Source of the DNA: Roseiarcus sp963820795
Lineage (GTDB): Bacteria; Pseudomonadota; Alphaproteobacteria; Rhizobiales; Beijerinckiaceae
Length of the DNA: 64,000 nt
Direction: 5' to 3'
Assembly: GCA_963820795.1 (NCBI GenBank)
Contig: CAWGBJ010000022.1
Span: 124,001 to 188,000 of the forward strand
Below are positions 15,281 to 24,463 of this stretch, one piece after another. The translations under genes were made by a program, and so were the position numbers. A model generated the notes under the pieces. The model searched no databases. It saw only the letters and a program-made list of their open reading frames with translations, and had not been told where the DNA came from. Every line of letters starts with the position of its first letter. Position 1 is the stretch's first letter.

Positions 15281-15583
15281 TTTGCGCCGGCTCGGCTACG
15301 GCAGCCGCGGCACGCGGCGCCGAGGCAAAGGCACCCGGGATGCCCGCCAAGGCCTGTTGGACGGGCGGCCGGAGGCCGCCGCTGTCGAATAATATAACAT
15401 GCCGATCTCATGGCCGCGCGCCGACTGCTCGCAGGCAAGATCGATCACGTGCCGAAACAGCCCGCCAAGCGGCGCAAAAAGCGTGAACGATCTTGGGTTT
15501 GCCGCTCACCCCGCCAGGGTTCGAGACGATAGGCTACCCGCATGCTGGGCTTACTTCCCACGTCATTCGATAGCGCCCGGCTC
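15281..15583. other. intergenic stretch without a recognisable gene
   Basis: About 300 bp between repeat copy B and the polysaccharide export gene. Only short open frames exist, including one near 15410 with a Lys/Arg-rich end (KQPAKRRKKRERS), which lacks a ribosome binding site. No promoter, terminator or RNA gene could be supported. Confidence 0.4.
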
Positions 15584-16144
15584 CTAAAAGAACCGTTCCT
15601 CGGCCGTGACCGCATCGTCAGGCCAGATGGGAAAGGACAACGGCGCCGAAAACGTCACGGTCCGGCCGCCGATCATGCGGGTCACGTCGACCTGGCTCTG
15701 GACCGCGCGCGGGGTGAAGCCGCCGGCCACGGCGACCGCCTTTTGTGCGGTCATGCCGTTGATGTACGGGTACTGCCCGGCGATGTTGACTTCGCCGAGC
15801 ACGAAGAATGGCCGATAGGCTTCCACCTCCACCGAGACGTTTGGTTCGCGCAAGAAGCCTTGACGCAGCCGCGCCTCAATGGACCGCTCGAGCGTCGAGG
15901 TCGTGAGGCCCTGCGCCTGCACGCGCCCGATCAGCGGCATCGACACGAAGCCGGAGCTTTCGACCGAATACGAATTCGTGAGATTGGCTTGGCCGAAGAC
16001 GATGACCCGCAGCCGGTCGCCGCTGCCGAGGCGGTAGGGCATATCGAGGCTGGCTTGGGGCGCGGCGGCCTCGAGATCGAGCGAGAGGCAACCGCAGAGC
16101 GACAGGGCCGCCAACGTCGCCATCAGAACTCGGAAAGAATACAT
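15584..16144 (-). CDS. outer-membrane polysaccharide export lipoprotein (Wza/ExoF-like)
   Basis: Protein of 186 residues with a lipoprotein signal (MATLAALSLCGCLSLD, lipobox LCGC). The polysaccharide export domain starts with YRLGSGDRLRVIVFGQANLT and a SLBB-like region follows (FVLGEVNIAGQYPYINGMTA). It should form or contact the outer-membrane export channel for an extracellular polysaccharide. At 186 residues it is shorter than Wza and closer to the minimal ExoF-type proteins. The start at 16144 places the signal peptide at the N-terminus; the frame also continues to 16177. It is divergent from the co-polymerase gene, with 158 bp between them. Confidence 0.88.
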   Translation of the reverse strand: MYSFRVLMATLAALSLCGCLSLDLEAAAPQASLDMPYRLGSGDRLRVIVFGQANLTNSYSVESSGFVSMPLIGRVQAQGLTTSTLERSIEARLRQGFLREPNVSVEVEAYRPFFVLGEVNIAGQYPYINGMTAQKAVAVAGGFTPRAVQSQVDVTRMIGGRTVTFSAPLSFPIWPDDAVTAEERFF

Positions 16145-16302
16145 GAAACAATCCGCGATCAGACCAGCGCAAAGCAACGTCTAACGGGGTATGGTTAACG
16201 AACGGCGAACGTGGCGTTCTGAGCAAGTGTTAACGCGCCGGAAACTATGTTTGCCGAGATTGCGCGCATAACGCTCGATTAGAAGCGGAGGAGCGATGCA
16301 GA

Positions 16303-18168
16303 ATGGACGGCGGACGGAAGCGAGAGACCGCTGACAGCGAGCAGTCGGTCGATCTCAATCATCTCGTCCGCGGAGTCATGCGGCGCTGGCGCTGGGTCGT
16401 CTGGCCCACGGTGGCGGCGCTGCTGGCGTCTTCCGGCTTCGTTTTCATTGTCAGTCCGCGATACACTGGCGTCGCCAAGGTCCTGCTCGAGGATCAGGAG
16501 AGCTACTACACCCGGCCCGACAAAGCCTCTGGCTTCGATCCGGCGGCGACTTTCGACGATGAAGCCGTGCAAAGCCAGGCAGAGGCCCCAGCGATCACGG
16601 ATGTGGGGCGGGAGGCGAAGGCCGCCGGCGCGGCCAGCGAGTGGCTTTCGGTGAAGATCGAGGAATTGCGCGGCAAGGTCGCCGCCGCCGACGCGAAGGT
16701 TGAAGCGTTCCGCGCTGCATCAGGGCTTCTCGCCAGCGCCAATGGGCAGACGATGTCTTCCCAACAGCTGTCGGATCTCGGCGCGCAACTCGCCAACGAC
16801 CGCTCTGCCGAAGCGGCTGCGACCGCCAGAGCGGACCTCTTGCGCAAGCTCGAACAGGAGGGGCGCCTCGACGAGGCGCCGAACTCGATCACCGATGAAT
16901 CGATGCGACGATTTGTCGAACAGCGGGTGGCTCTGAAGGACCAGATCGCCGAAGCGGGGCGCACTCTTTTGCCCTTGCATCCGCATATGAAGGAGCTGAG
17001 CGCCCAACTGGCAGGGCTCGACGCGCAAATCCGGGACTCCGCAGCCAGGAATGTTCGAGCGTTTGAGAACGATGCGCGTCTCTCCCACAATCAGGCGTCA
17101 TCCCTTTCCACGGCTCTCGCTCAACAGTCCAGGACGGTGGCGACCGGCAACGAAGACGAGGTGCAGCTCCGCGCCCTCGAAATGGACGCGAAGGCCGCGA
17201 GAGATCAGCTCGAATCCTACCTGCAGAAATATCGCGAGGCGGCGGCGCGCGACGTGGCCAATGCCGCGCCGGCGGACGCCCGCATCATCGCCGACGCGGA
17301 GCCGCCGCGTCTTCCGACCTTTCCCAAGGTCTGGCCGACTATTCTGCTCGCGACCCTCTCGACCTTCGTCATCTCGGCCGGCGTCGCCGTAGCGGCGAGC
17401 CTCGTCTCCGATGATGCGCCGTCCGGACGGGCGCCCGCGCCGGTGGCGGCGCCGCTGCCGCAAGCGATGACGCCGGCGCCGAAGGCGGGCAGTCAAGCGG
17501 CTGAATCGACGCCGCATCTGCCGGCCACGGTCGGATCAGCCCTGCCGAAGCCGAAAGGCGCCGCCGTCGCGCCGACCGACCCGCGTCGCTCGGGGCGGGT
17601 TCTGGCCGACCGCCTGACGAGGCTCAGGGCCTCGGATGGCGCGCTCGTCGTCCTGATCGCGGGGGACGGGTTCGCGCGCGCGCTTCCAATCGCGCTCGAG
17701 ACGGCGCGCCGGCTCTCAACGCGCGAATCCACTCTGCTCGTCGATCTCGGCGCGGCTCAGGACTGGTTTGCCGACATTCTCGACCGCGAGGACGCCGCGT
17801 CGGTGGAAATCCCGGGCCTTGCCGATCTGCTGGCGGGGAGGGCGGCCTTCGGCGAGGTGATCCGCCGCGATCTTTCCTCCGGCCTCGACGTCGTTTCCAC
17901 CGGGGGGGAGGTCGGCGGCGACAATCTCGATGACGTCCTTGCCGCGTTCGTGTCGGCCTACGCCTGCGTCATCCTTCACGCCTCCGACTGGCGCGCGGCC
18001 CCGGCGCGATCCGCCGCGACGCTTGCGGGGGCAATCGTCGTCGTCGCGCCGGCGCAAAGAACGCGGCGCGCCGTCGAGCAGGCGAGAGCGGCGCTCGGCG
18101 AAGCGCGAGGGGAAATTTTTGGCTTCCCGGAGGCTGCGGCGGAGCCGGCGATGGAAGAGGCCACCTGA
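16303..18168 (+). CDS. polysaccharide co-polymerase (Wzz/GumC type) with degenerate kinase domain
   Basis: Protein of 621 residues that should control chain length and export of a polysaccharide with the divergent lipoprotein. Domain order: transmembrane segment 1 (near residues 30-50), a periplasmic coiled-coil region (about 90-310, many Ala/Glu/Lys heptads), transmembrane segment 2 (VWPTILLATLSTFVISAGVA), a Pro/Ala linker, then a BY-kinase-like fold from about residue 425. In that fold LVVLIAGDGFARALPIALE stands where GEGKS/T (Walker A) is expected, and LLVDLGAAQDW replaces the usual Walker A' aspartates. No tyrosine cluster ends the protein. The domain is therefore probably a pseudokinase. 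No glycosyltransferases are in this window, so the sugar is unknown. Confidence 0.85.
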   Translation: MDGGRKRETADSEQSVDLNHLVRGVMRRWRWVVWPTVAALLASSGFVFIVSPRYTGVAKVLLEDQESYYTRPDKASGFDPAATFDDEAVQSQAEAPAITDVGREAKAAGAASEWLSVKIEELRGKVAAADAKVEAFRAASGLLASANGQTMSSQQLSDLGAQLANDRSAEAAATARADLLRKLEQEGRLDEAPNSITDESMRRFVEQRVALKDQIAEAGRTLLPLHPHMKELSAQLAGLDAQIRDSAARNVRAFENDARLSHNQASSLSTALAQQSRTVATGNEDEVQLRALEMDAKAARDQLESYLQKYREAAARDVANAAPADARIIADAEPPRLPTFPKVWPTILLATLSTFVISAGVAVAASLVSDDAPSGRAPAPVAAPLPQAMTPAPKAGSQAAESTPHLPATVGSALPKPKGAAVAPTDPRRSGRVLADRLTRLRASDGALVVLIAGDGFARALPIALETARRLSTRESTLLVDLGAAQDWFADILDREDAASVEIPGLADLLAGRAAFGEVIRRDLSSGLDVVSTGGEVGGDNLDDVLAAFVSAYACVILHASDWRAAPARSAATLAGAIVVVAPAQRTRRAVEQARAALGEARGEIFGFPEAAAEPAMEEAT

Positions 18169-18344
18169 CGCGTCAGCGAAACCAGGCGCGCAGCCTTGTC
18201 GCAGCCGCCATGAGGCGAGGCGACCGCTTGATCCGGCCTCCTGGCTGTGGAGCCACGGGTGGCGCGTCGCCGCCTGGAGCGGCACAAGGACCAGGGGGTG
18301 GCCACAGCGAGGATTTGGAGTTGGACGGCGCCAGCTTCGTGCCG

Positions 18345-18378
18345 TTGACAAGCGGCATACGATATTATTGTAATACTA
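18345..18378 (+). promoter_or_regulatory. candidate promoter and FadR-type operator of the sugar importer operon
   Basis: TTGACA at 18345-18350 is a good -35 element; the AT-rich sequence that follows could hold a -10. TTGTAATACTA at 18368-18378 fits the FadR/GntR half-site pattern TNGTNNNACNA exactly. It sits inside ATTGTAATACTAAT, which is close to symmetric. The operon downstream ends with a FadR-type regulator gene. Binding just after the -35 would block transcription. This is inference from position and pattern. Confidence 0.5.
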
Positions 18379-18463
18379 ATGGAGCTGGGCCAGGAGCATG
18401 TTGCCTTGCCCGCGTCGGATCGGCGTCAGGCTCCAGGAAACATCGTCAAACTGGGAGGAATTC

Positions 18464-19393
18464 ATGCAACTCGTGAAATGGCTGGGCGGCGCTGCGCTCG
18501 GCGCAACTCTGTTTTTCGCCGGCTCCTCGGCTTTTGCCGTCACCATTGGCTTCTCGCAGGTGGGCGATGAAGGCGACTGGCGGCCGGCATTTTCCAAGGA
18601 CATGCAGGAAGAGGCGAAGAAGGAGGGTTTCGACCTCAAATTCGCTGACGCGCAGGGCAAGGAGGAAGAGCAGCTCAAGGCGGTGCGGGCGTTCATCGCC
18701 CAGAAAGTCGACGCCATCATCATCGCGCCCGTGGTGGTCACCGGTTGGGGCCAGGTGCTCGAGGAAGCCAAGAAGGCGGGCATTCCGGTATTCCTCGCCG
18801 ACCGCGACGTCGACGTCCCCGACAAATCGCTTTTCGTAACCCGCATCTCGGCCGACTTCAATCTGGAAGGCAAGCTCGCGGGGGCTTGGCTGGCGCAGGC
18901 GAGCAAGGGCACTTGCAACATCGTCGAATTGCAGGGCACCGTCGGTTCCGCCCCGGCGATCGAACGCAAGAAGGGCTTCGAGGCCATCATCTCCAATTTC
19001 CCCAACATGAAGATCGTCAAGACGCAGAGCGGCGACTTCACCACCGACGGTGGCAAGAAGGTGATGGAAGCCTTCATCAAGTCGACCGACAATCTGAAGG
19101 GGATCTGCGGCGTGTTTGCGCATAACGACAACATGCAGCTCGGCGCGATCCAGGCGATGAAAGAGGCGGGCCTCAAGCCCGGCAAGGACTTCCTGATGGT
19201 GTCGGTCGACTACGTTCCGGCGATGAAGGAAGCGCTTGCGGCGGGCGACGCCAACGCTTCGGTCGAACTTCGCTCCGCAATCGGCAAGTACATCTATCCG
19301 GTGGTGCTCGGATACCTGAAGGACAAGAAAGAGCTGCCCAAGTGGGTCGTAATCCCCTCCGACCTGCACGCTGCCGCGACGCCCGGCACCTGA
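18464..19393 (+). CDS. ytfQ: sugar ABC transporter periplasmic binding protein (YtfQ-like)
   Basis: Protein of 309 residues: signal peptide (LGATLFFAGSSAFA), then a type I periplasmic binding fold starting VTIGFSQVGDEGDWRPAF. Motifs FADAQGKEEEQLKAVRAF, VDAIIIAPVVVTGWGQVL and VFAHNDNMQLGAIQAMKE fit the galactofuranose-binding YtfQ group. It captures a sugar, possibly in furanose form, for the permease and ATPase encoded downstream. The ATG at 18464 has a GGGAGGAATTC box upstream. The order of genes is the same as in ytfQRT-yjfF of E. coli. Confidence 0.9.
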   Translation: MQLVKWLGGAALGATLFFAGSSAFAVTIGFSQVGDEGDWRPAFSKDMQEEAKKEGFDLKFADAQGKEEEQLKAVRAFIAQKVDAIIIAPVVVTGWGQVLEEAKKAGIPVFLADRDVDVPDKSLFVTRISADFNLEGKLAGAWLAQASKGTCNIVELQGTVGSAPAIERKKGFEAIISNFPNMKIVKTQSGDFTTDGGKKVMEAFIKSTDNLKGICGVFAHNDNMQLGAIQAMKEAGLKPGKDFLMVSVDYVPAMKEALAAGDANASVELRSAIGKYIYPVVLGYLKDKKELPKWVVIPSDLHAAATPGT

Positions 19394-19441
19394 CGGGCGC
19401 AACGCGCTGCTGAGCGGGATCATGCGCTCAGCCCCTTCGCG

Positions 19442-19461
19442 GCGCCGGCGCAAGCCGGCGC
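19442..19461 (+). other. stem-loop between binding-protein and ATPase genes
   Basis: GCGCCGGC-GCAA-GCCGGCGC is a perfect 8-bp stem with a GNRA-type tetraloop. It lies 48 bp after the binding-protein stop and 66 bp before the ATPase start. No run of T follows, so a full Rho-independent terminator is unlikely. Such hairpins after binding-protein genes protect the upstream mRNA or lower downstream expression. Confidence 0.55.
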
Positions 19462-19527
19462 TTGCGCGAGAGTGACGCCAAGAGATATGTCTCAAATGAC
19501 CGCGGCTTGCGCGCGTGGGGGGAACCC

Positions 19528-21027
19528 TTGACGGCGCGGATCGAAATGCTGGGCGTGTCGAAGACGTTCCCTGGGGTGCGCGCGCTGGAGCGTGTCGATT
19601 TTCGCGTCGACGCCGGCGAAGTCCATGCGCTGATGGGAGAGAACGGCGCCGGGAAGTCCACGCTGATCAAGATCATGACCGGCGCGCTGCGCGGCGACGA
19701 GGGCGAGATCCGCCTCGACGGCCATGCGGTTGAGATCGGCACGACCGGCCAAGCCCAGGCCTTGGGCATCGGCACGGTTTACCAGGAAGTCAACCTCGTT
19801 CCGACGATGTCGGTAACCAAGAACCTGACGCTTGGTCGCCAGCCGCGCCGATTCGGCCTGATCTCATGGCGGGATGCGCGTAGCCGCGCCCGGGAGAGGC
19901 TGAAGCGGCTCGACATCGACATCGACGTCGAGCGACCGCTCGGCTCGTATTCGGTGGCGGTCCAGCAGCTCGTTGCGATCGCCCGCGCGCTCGAAGCCGA
20001 TACGCGGGTTCTGGTGCTGGATGAGCCGACCGCGAGTCTCGACGCAAACGAGACCGAGTTGCTTTTCCGGATCCTTCGCGATCTGAAGACGCGCGGCATC
20101 GCGATTATCTTCATCACACATTTCATCGACCAGGTCTATCGGATCGCCGATCGCATATCGGTCCTGCGCAACGGCCGTCTTGTCGGCTCGGCCAGCACCG
20201 CCGATTTGCTGCCGCTGAAACTGATTTCGCTCATGCTCGGCCGCGAGCTCGAACACACGGAAGAGCGCCTCGAATCCTCCCGACCGGAAACGATCGGAAC
20301 GCCAATTCTCATGGCCGAAGGACTCGGGCGGCGGCGGGTGATGGCGCCGTTCGATCTCCAGATCCGGGCAGGGGAGGTGGTTGGCCTCGCGGGTCTCCTG
20401 GGATCCGGGCGCACCGAGGTCGCCAAGCTGATTTTCGGGGCTATACGATCGGATTCGGGAAGCCTGACCGTCGGCGGGCTACGGATGACCAGCCAATCGC
20501 CAGGGCGGTCGCTGCGCCACGGGATGGCATTCTGCCCGGAGGATCGTAAGATCGAAGGTCTCTTCGGCGAACTCAGCGTCCGGGAAAACATTGTCCTCGG
20601 GCTGCAAACGAAGCGGGGCTGGCTGCGGCGTCTCTCGCTGGGCGAGCAGGAAGAGTTGGCGCAGGAGATGATCAAGACCCTGGCCATCGCAACCTCGGAT
20701 GCGGCCAAGCCCGTTGGGCAATTGTCGGGCGGCAACCAGCAGAAGGTCGTGCTCGCGCGAGCTCTGGTGTCCGGACCGAGCCTTCTCATCCTCGACGAGC
20801 CGACGCGCGGCATCGATGTCGGCGCTCACGCCGAGGTAGTCGCATTGATCCGCAGTCTTTGCGCCAAGGGCTTGGCGCTGCTGGTGGCGTCCTCGGAACT
20901 GGACGAGCTGGTGGCGGTGAGCGACAGGATCGCCGTGTTGCGCGACCGGCGAAAAATCGGCGAGATCGCCGGCCGGGAGATCACCCGCGAGACGATCATC
21001 CACACGATCGCAGGCGCCGCATCTTGA
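19528..21027 (+). CDS. ytfR: sugar ABC transporter ATPase with two nucleotide-binding domains (YtfR-like)
   Basis: Protein of about 499 residues with tandem ABC domains. The first domain has Walker A GENGAGKSTLIK, a Q-loop and Walker B VLVLDEPTASLD. The second has the usual degenerate GLLGSGRTEVAKLIFG, then signature LSGGNQQKVVLARAL and Walker B LLILDEPTRGID. It powers uptake through the two permeases. A TTG at 19528 preceded by GTGGGGGGAACCC is preferred as start. The longer frame to 19462 would begin directly at the stem-loop. Its TGA overlaps the TTG start of the next gene. Confidence 0.9.
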   Translation: MTARIEMLGVSKTFPGVRALERVDFRVDAGEVHALMGENGAGKSTLIKIMTGALRGDEGEIRLDGHAVEIGTTGQAQALGIGTVYQEVNLVPTMSVTKNLTLGRQPRRFGLISWRDARSRARERLKRLDIDIDVERPLGSYSVAVQQLVAIARALEADTRVLVLDEPTASLDANETELLFRILRDLKTRGIAIIFITHFIDQVYRIADRISVLRNGRLVGSASTADLLPLKLISLMLGRELEHTEERLESSRPETIGTPILMAEGLGRRRVMAPFDLQIRAGEVVGLAGLLGSGRTEVAKLIFGAIRSDSGSLTVGGLRMTSQSPGRSLRHGMAFCPEDRKIEGLFGELSVRENIVLGLQTKRGWLRRLSLGEQEELAQEMIKTLAIATSDAAKPVGQLSGGNQQKVVLARALVSGPSLLILDEPTRGIDVGAHAEVVALIRSLCAKGLALLVASSELDELVAVSDRIAVLRDRRKIGEIAGREITRETIIHTIAGAAS

Positions 21028-22088
21028 ACCGCCCCCCAACGATCGAAAGCTCCTCGCGCGTCGGCGCGGAAGCGTCGGAGACTTCCTGGTTGCGGGCGAT
21101 TGCGGGACATCGGGCGGTCTGGCCTCTCCTGGCGCTCGCGCTGATCTTCGCCGTCGACGGCTTCGTCTCGCCCGGCTTCTTTCATATCCGCATCGTCGAA
21201 GGCCGGCTGTTCGGCAATCTGATCGACATTCTCTACCGCGCCATGCCGACTGCGGTCGTCGCCCTCGGGATGGCGATCGTCATCGGCACGAAGGGCATCG
21301 ATCTCTCGGTCGGTTCGATCATCGCGATCGTCGGGGCAGTGATCACCTGGCGAATTCACGCCGGGGATCCTCACTGGCTCGTGCTTCTGATCGCGCTCGG
21401 CGCGGGCGTCCTGTGCGGCCTCTGGAACGGCTTTCTCGTCGCCACTCTCGACATTCAGCCGATCATTGCGACCCTGATCCTGATGGTGTCCGGCCGCGGC
21501 ATCGGCCTGATGATCAACCTGCTGTACGGCGGAACCAATCCGAGCTTCACGAGCCCGCTGCTGCAGGGGCTGAGCGTCGGCCACATCGGCCTTGTCCCGA
21601 CCCGGCTGGTCCTCGGCGCGGCCATCTTCGCCGCGCTTTGGGCGCTCATGCGACGGACGGCGCTCGGCCTCTTTCTCGAGGCGGTCGGCGGCAACTCGGC
21701 GGCGGCTGACCTCGCCGGGATCAACGCCCGGCTGATCAAATATGGGGCCTATCTGATCAGCGGATTCTGCGCCGCCTGGGCCGGCGTCATTCTGGCCGCC
21801 GACACGCATACTTCGGACCCGGTCAGCATCGGCCTCTACATCGAACTCGACGCGATCCTCGCCGTCGTGATCGGCGGGGGATCGCTGGCGGGCGGCCGGA
21901 TCTATCTCGGCATGACCGTGCTCGGAGCCTTGGTCATTCAAGCGCTGACGACGTCCATTCTGACGAGCGGCCTACCGCCGGAGTACAATCTGGTCGTCAA
22001 GGCAGTCGTCGTCCTCGTCGTCCTCCTCCTGCAATCGGCCAATGTGCGGAAGGCGCTCTATGGCGCGTTCGGGAGGATTGTCCGGTGA
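21024..22088 (+). CDS. ytfT: sugar ABC transporter permease (YtfT-like)
   Basis: Integral membrane permease of 354 residues with about 9-10 hydrophobic segments. BPD_transp_2 signatures include TKGIDLSVGSIIAIVGAVIT, GLWNGFLVATLDIQPIIATL and VIGGGSLAGGRIYLGMTVLG. The TTG start at 21024 overlaps the ATPase stop (TTGA); no ATG or GTG earlier in the frame fits better. It should pair with the next gene product as a heterodimer. Confidence 0.88.
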   Translation: MNRPPTIESSSRVGAEASETSWLRAIAGHRAVWPLLALALIFAVDGFVSPGFFHIRIVEGRLFGNLIDILYRAMPTAVVALGMAIVIGTKGIDLSVGSIIAIVGAVITWRIHAGDPHWLVLLIALGAGVLCGLWNGFLVATLDIQPIIATLILMVSGRGIGLMINLLYGGTNPSFTSPLLQGLSVGHIGLVPTRLVLGAAIFAALWALMRRTALGLFLEAVGGNSAAADLAGINARLIKYGAYLISGFCAAWAGVILAADTHTSDPVSIGLYIELDAILAVVIGGGSLAGGRIYLGMTVLGALVIQALTTSILTSGLPPEYNLVVKAVVVLVVLLLQSANVRKALYGAFGRIVR

Positions 22089-23047
22089 GAGAGAAATATC
22101 TTCCGCTGCTCGCGACGATCGCGGTCTTCACGGCGCTGTTCGTGACCGGCGGATTCCTGTACAATAACTTCCTGTCTACCCTGGTCTTCGGCGACATCCT
22201 GGCCGACAACGCCTTCATCATCATCGCGGCGATCGGCACGACCTTCGTCATCCTGTCTGGCGGAATCGACCTCTCGATCGGCTCGATGATCGGCCTCGTC
22301 GGAGTCGTCATGGCCAATCTCGACGTGGTCGGCTGGCATCCGCTCGCGTCGGGCGCGATGATGCTCGCCTTCGGCGCGCTGTTCGGCGCGCTGCAGGGTC
22401 TCGTCATCGACTTCTGCGAGATCCAGCCGTTCATCGTCACGCTTGCAGGACTTTTCCTGCTGCGCGGCGGCTGCTTCATGATCAACCTCAATTCGGTGCC
22501 GATCAGACATCCGTTCGTCGCCGCTTTCGCAGGCCTCAGCATTCCTCTGCCTGGCGGCGGCTTCCTTGCGAGTTCGGCGATCGTGATGCTGATCGCGCTC
22601 GCAGCGGCGATCGTCATCGCTCACTTCACCCAGTTCGGCGCAAACGTTTATGCGCTCGGCGGCGACCGGACTTCGGCCCGGCTCATGGGCGTGCCGATGC
22701 GCCGGACGACGGTCGCCATCTACGCGCTCGGCGGTTTCTACAGCGCGCTCGGCGGCGTCATCTATGCGCTCTACACCTCGTCAGGGTACCCACTCGCCGG
22801 AACGGGAAACGAGCTGACCGCGATCGCGTCGGTGGTGCTTGGCGGCACGCTTTTGACCGGGGGCGTCGGCATGGTCGCCGGGACGCTGTTCGGCGGCATG
22901 ATCCTCGGCTTGATCGCCACCCTGATCAATTTCAACGGCTCGTTGAACGGGGCGTGGATCATGATCAGCGGCGGGGTCCTGCTGTTTGTGTTTATCGTAA
23001 TGCAAAGATCGCTGGTCGGTTCATTCCGGCTGCGAAGCTCGTCTTGA
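22085..23047 (+). CDS. yjfF: sugar ABC transporter permease (YjfF-like)
   Basis: Second permease, 320 residues, with LSGGIDLSIGSMIGLVGVVM, LQGLVIDFCEIQPFIVTLAG and VVLGGTLLTGGVGMVAGTLF. It starts with GTG overlapping the stop of the previous gene (GTGA), so it is translationally coupled. It completes a ytfQRT-yjfF-like importer. The last two genes of such systems normally form the heterodimeric channel. Confidence 0.9.
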   Translation: MREKYLPLLATIAVFTALFVTGGFLYNNFLSTLVFGDILADNAFIIIAAIGTTFVILSGGIDLSIGSMIGLVGVVMANLDVVGWHPLASGAMMLAFGALFGALQGLVIDFCEIQPFIVTLAGLFLLRGGCFMINLNSVPIRHPFVAAFAGLSIPLPGGGFLASSAIVMLIALAAAIVIAHFTQFGANVYALGGDRTSARLMGVPMRRTTVAIYALGGFYSALGGVIYALYTSSGYPLAGTGNELTAIASVVLGGTLLTGGVGMVAGTLFGGMILGLIATLINFNGSLNGAWIMISGGVLLFVFIVMQRSLVGSFRLRSSS

Positions 23048-23063
23048 AGAAACGTCGGAAAGC

Positions 23064-23894
23064 ATGGCGCGTACGCTGAAACCATCGACAGGCAGTGTTT
23101 CAAGGCATCGCGCGAGCTCTGGCCGGGCCGTGACCGCCCGGGGAGCGCGAACTCGCGACGACCGCTTCGAACGAAACATCCACTCGCAGCTCGCAGCCAT
23201 GCTCGGCCGGGAGATTGTCGGCGGGATCTATCCGCCCGGGTCTCTACTGCCCAATGTGCTGGATATGTGCGCGCGCTTTTCCGTCTCGCGCACCGCCCTG
23301 CGGGAAGCCTACAGCATGCTCAACGCGAAGGCGCTGATCGTCGCCCGACCCAAGATCGGCACGCGCGTGCGCCCGCAGTCCGAGTGGAATCTGCTCGATC
23401 CCGAGGTGCTCGGGTGGCGCCTCGAGGCAGGCCCGGCCGAACATCTCGTCGACGATCTCTTCGTTCTGCGGCAGATGGTCGAGCCACCGGCGGCGGCTCT
23501 CGCGGCTGCCGCGCGCTCGCGCGCCACAGTCGATCGCATCGCCGAAGCCTATAGCCGCATGGATCGTTTCAAGAACGGCGCCGGCGATCTGACCGGAGCC
23601 GATCTCGACTTTCACATGGGCATCCTGGAGGCGACGGAAAATCCATTCCTTGCGGCTCTGGGCGGCCTCATTCACGCCGCCCTCGAATGCACGTTCAAGC
23701 TCAGTTGGCAGGGCGCAGCCCGCATCCAGGACGATCGTCTGCATCAGCACAGGGCCATATTCGAAGCAATCCGCGACAATGCTCCGGAACTTGCGAAGGA
23801 GCGCATGGCCGAACTTCTGCGCGACTCGATCGAAGACGTCCGGGAGTTCTTGCGGCAGCGCGATAGGGCCGGCGAGTCCGGAACGGCGGCCTGA
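23064..23894 (+). CDS. GntR/FadR family transcriptional regulator of the sugar importer
   Basis: Regulator of 276 residues. The winged helix is at about residues 40-110 (GREIVGGIYPPGSLLPNVLD, FSVSRTALREAYSMLNAKAL) and the all-helical FCD ligand domain at about 125-265 (DLDFHMGILEATENPFLAAL, HQHRAIFEAIRDN). The FCD metal-ligand pattern (D, H, H) is present. It follows the permease by 16 bp and probably represses its own operon in the absence of a sugar acid or sugar. The N-terminal 35 residues are basic and probably disordered. Confidence 0.88.
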   Translation: MARTLKPSTGSVSRHRASSGRAVTARGARTRDDRFERNIHSQLAAMLGREIVGGIYPPGSLLPNVLDMCARFSVSRTALREAYSMLNAKALIVARPKIGTRVRPQSEWNLLDPEVLGWRLEAGPAEHLVDDLFVLRQMVEPPAAALAAAARSRATVDRIAEAYSRMDRFKNGAGDLTGADLDFHMGILEATENPFLAALGGLIHAALECTFKLSWQGAARIQDDRLHQHRAIFEAIRDNAPELAKERMAELLRDSIEDVREFLRQRDRAGESGTAA

Positions 23895-24001
23895 GCCGCG
23901 GCGCCGCGCCCAACCGGTCACTCGCGGGGGCAAATCGTCGTCAGCCCGCGAGCATGCACCGAAACGATTGAGCCTCGGCCGCGCGGCGGGGCCGCGCGTA
24001 G

Positions 24002-24415
24002 GCCAAGCAGATTTCTTCAGCCACCCCGACGAACGGTCCAACGAAGGCGCGGTTCGACTGAACTTCACCACAAGCGACGCGTTCGCGGAAAAGAAGGCCA
24101 TTCGGCCTGTTACTCCCTGCCAACAGGGCGAATCGCTTCCCGCCGCTCTCTGGCGTTTGCGCAAATCCGTTGTCCTTCATTTCGTTGAGCGGATGTGCTC
24201 GTGCAGAAGGGAAGGATAGAACAGGGAGATCATCCAGCCTGTTAGGGCCGATGAACAGGAGGAACCGGGTAGGAGAGCGCGAAGCGGAAAACCGACTTCA
24301 TCGGTCCGGCGCCATCGTCAAGAAAATCTAAACGAAGCGCCGACAGCCGGCTCCGCCCTTCGCGTTCTGCGTGAGGATAACGCCATATCTGCTTGATTTT
24401 ACGGATCTAAATACG
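24002..24415 (-). repeat. interspersed repeat, copy C (truncated)
   Basis: Same orientation as copy B. It begins at GCAGATTTCTTCAGCCACCC and ends near TTGATTTTACGGATCTAAAT. It lacks the 95-base GCTTAG-side end present in A and B. The minus strand again encodes a short frame with SGGKRFALLAGSNRP and VGVAEEICLAY. Confidence 0.75.
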
Positions 24416-24463
24416 GCTCGCGCGCTTGGCCGCGCCGATCCCGCCTATGCCGGCGAGACCAAA

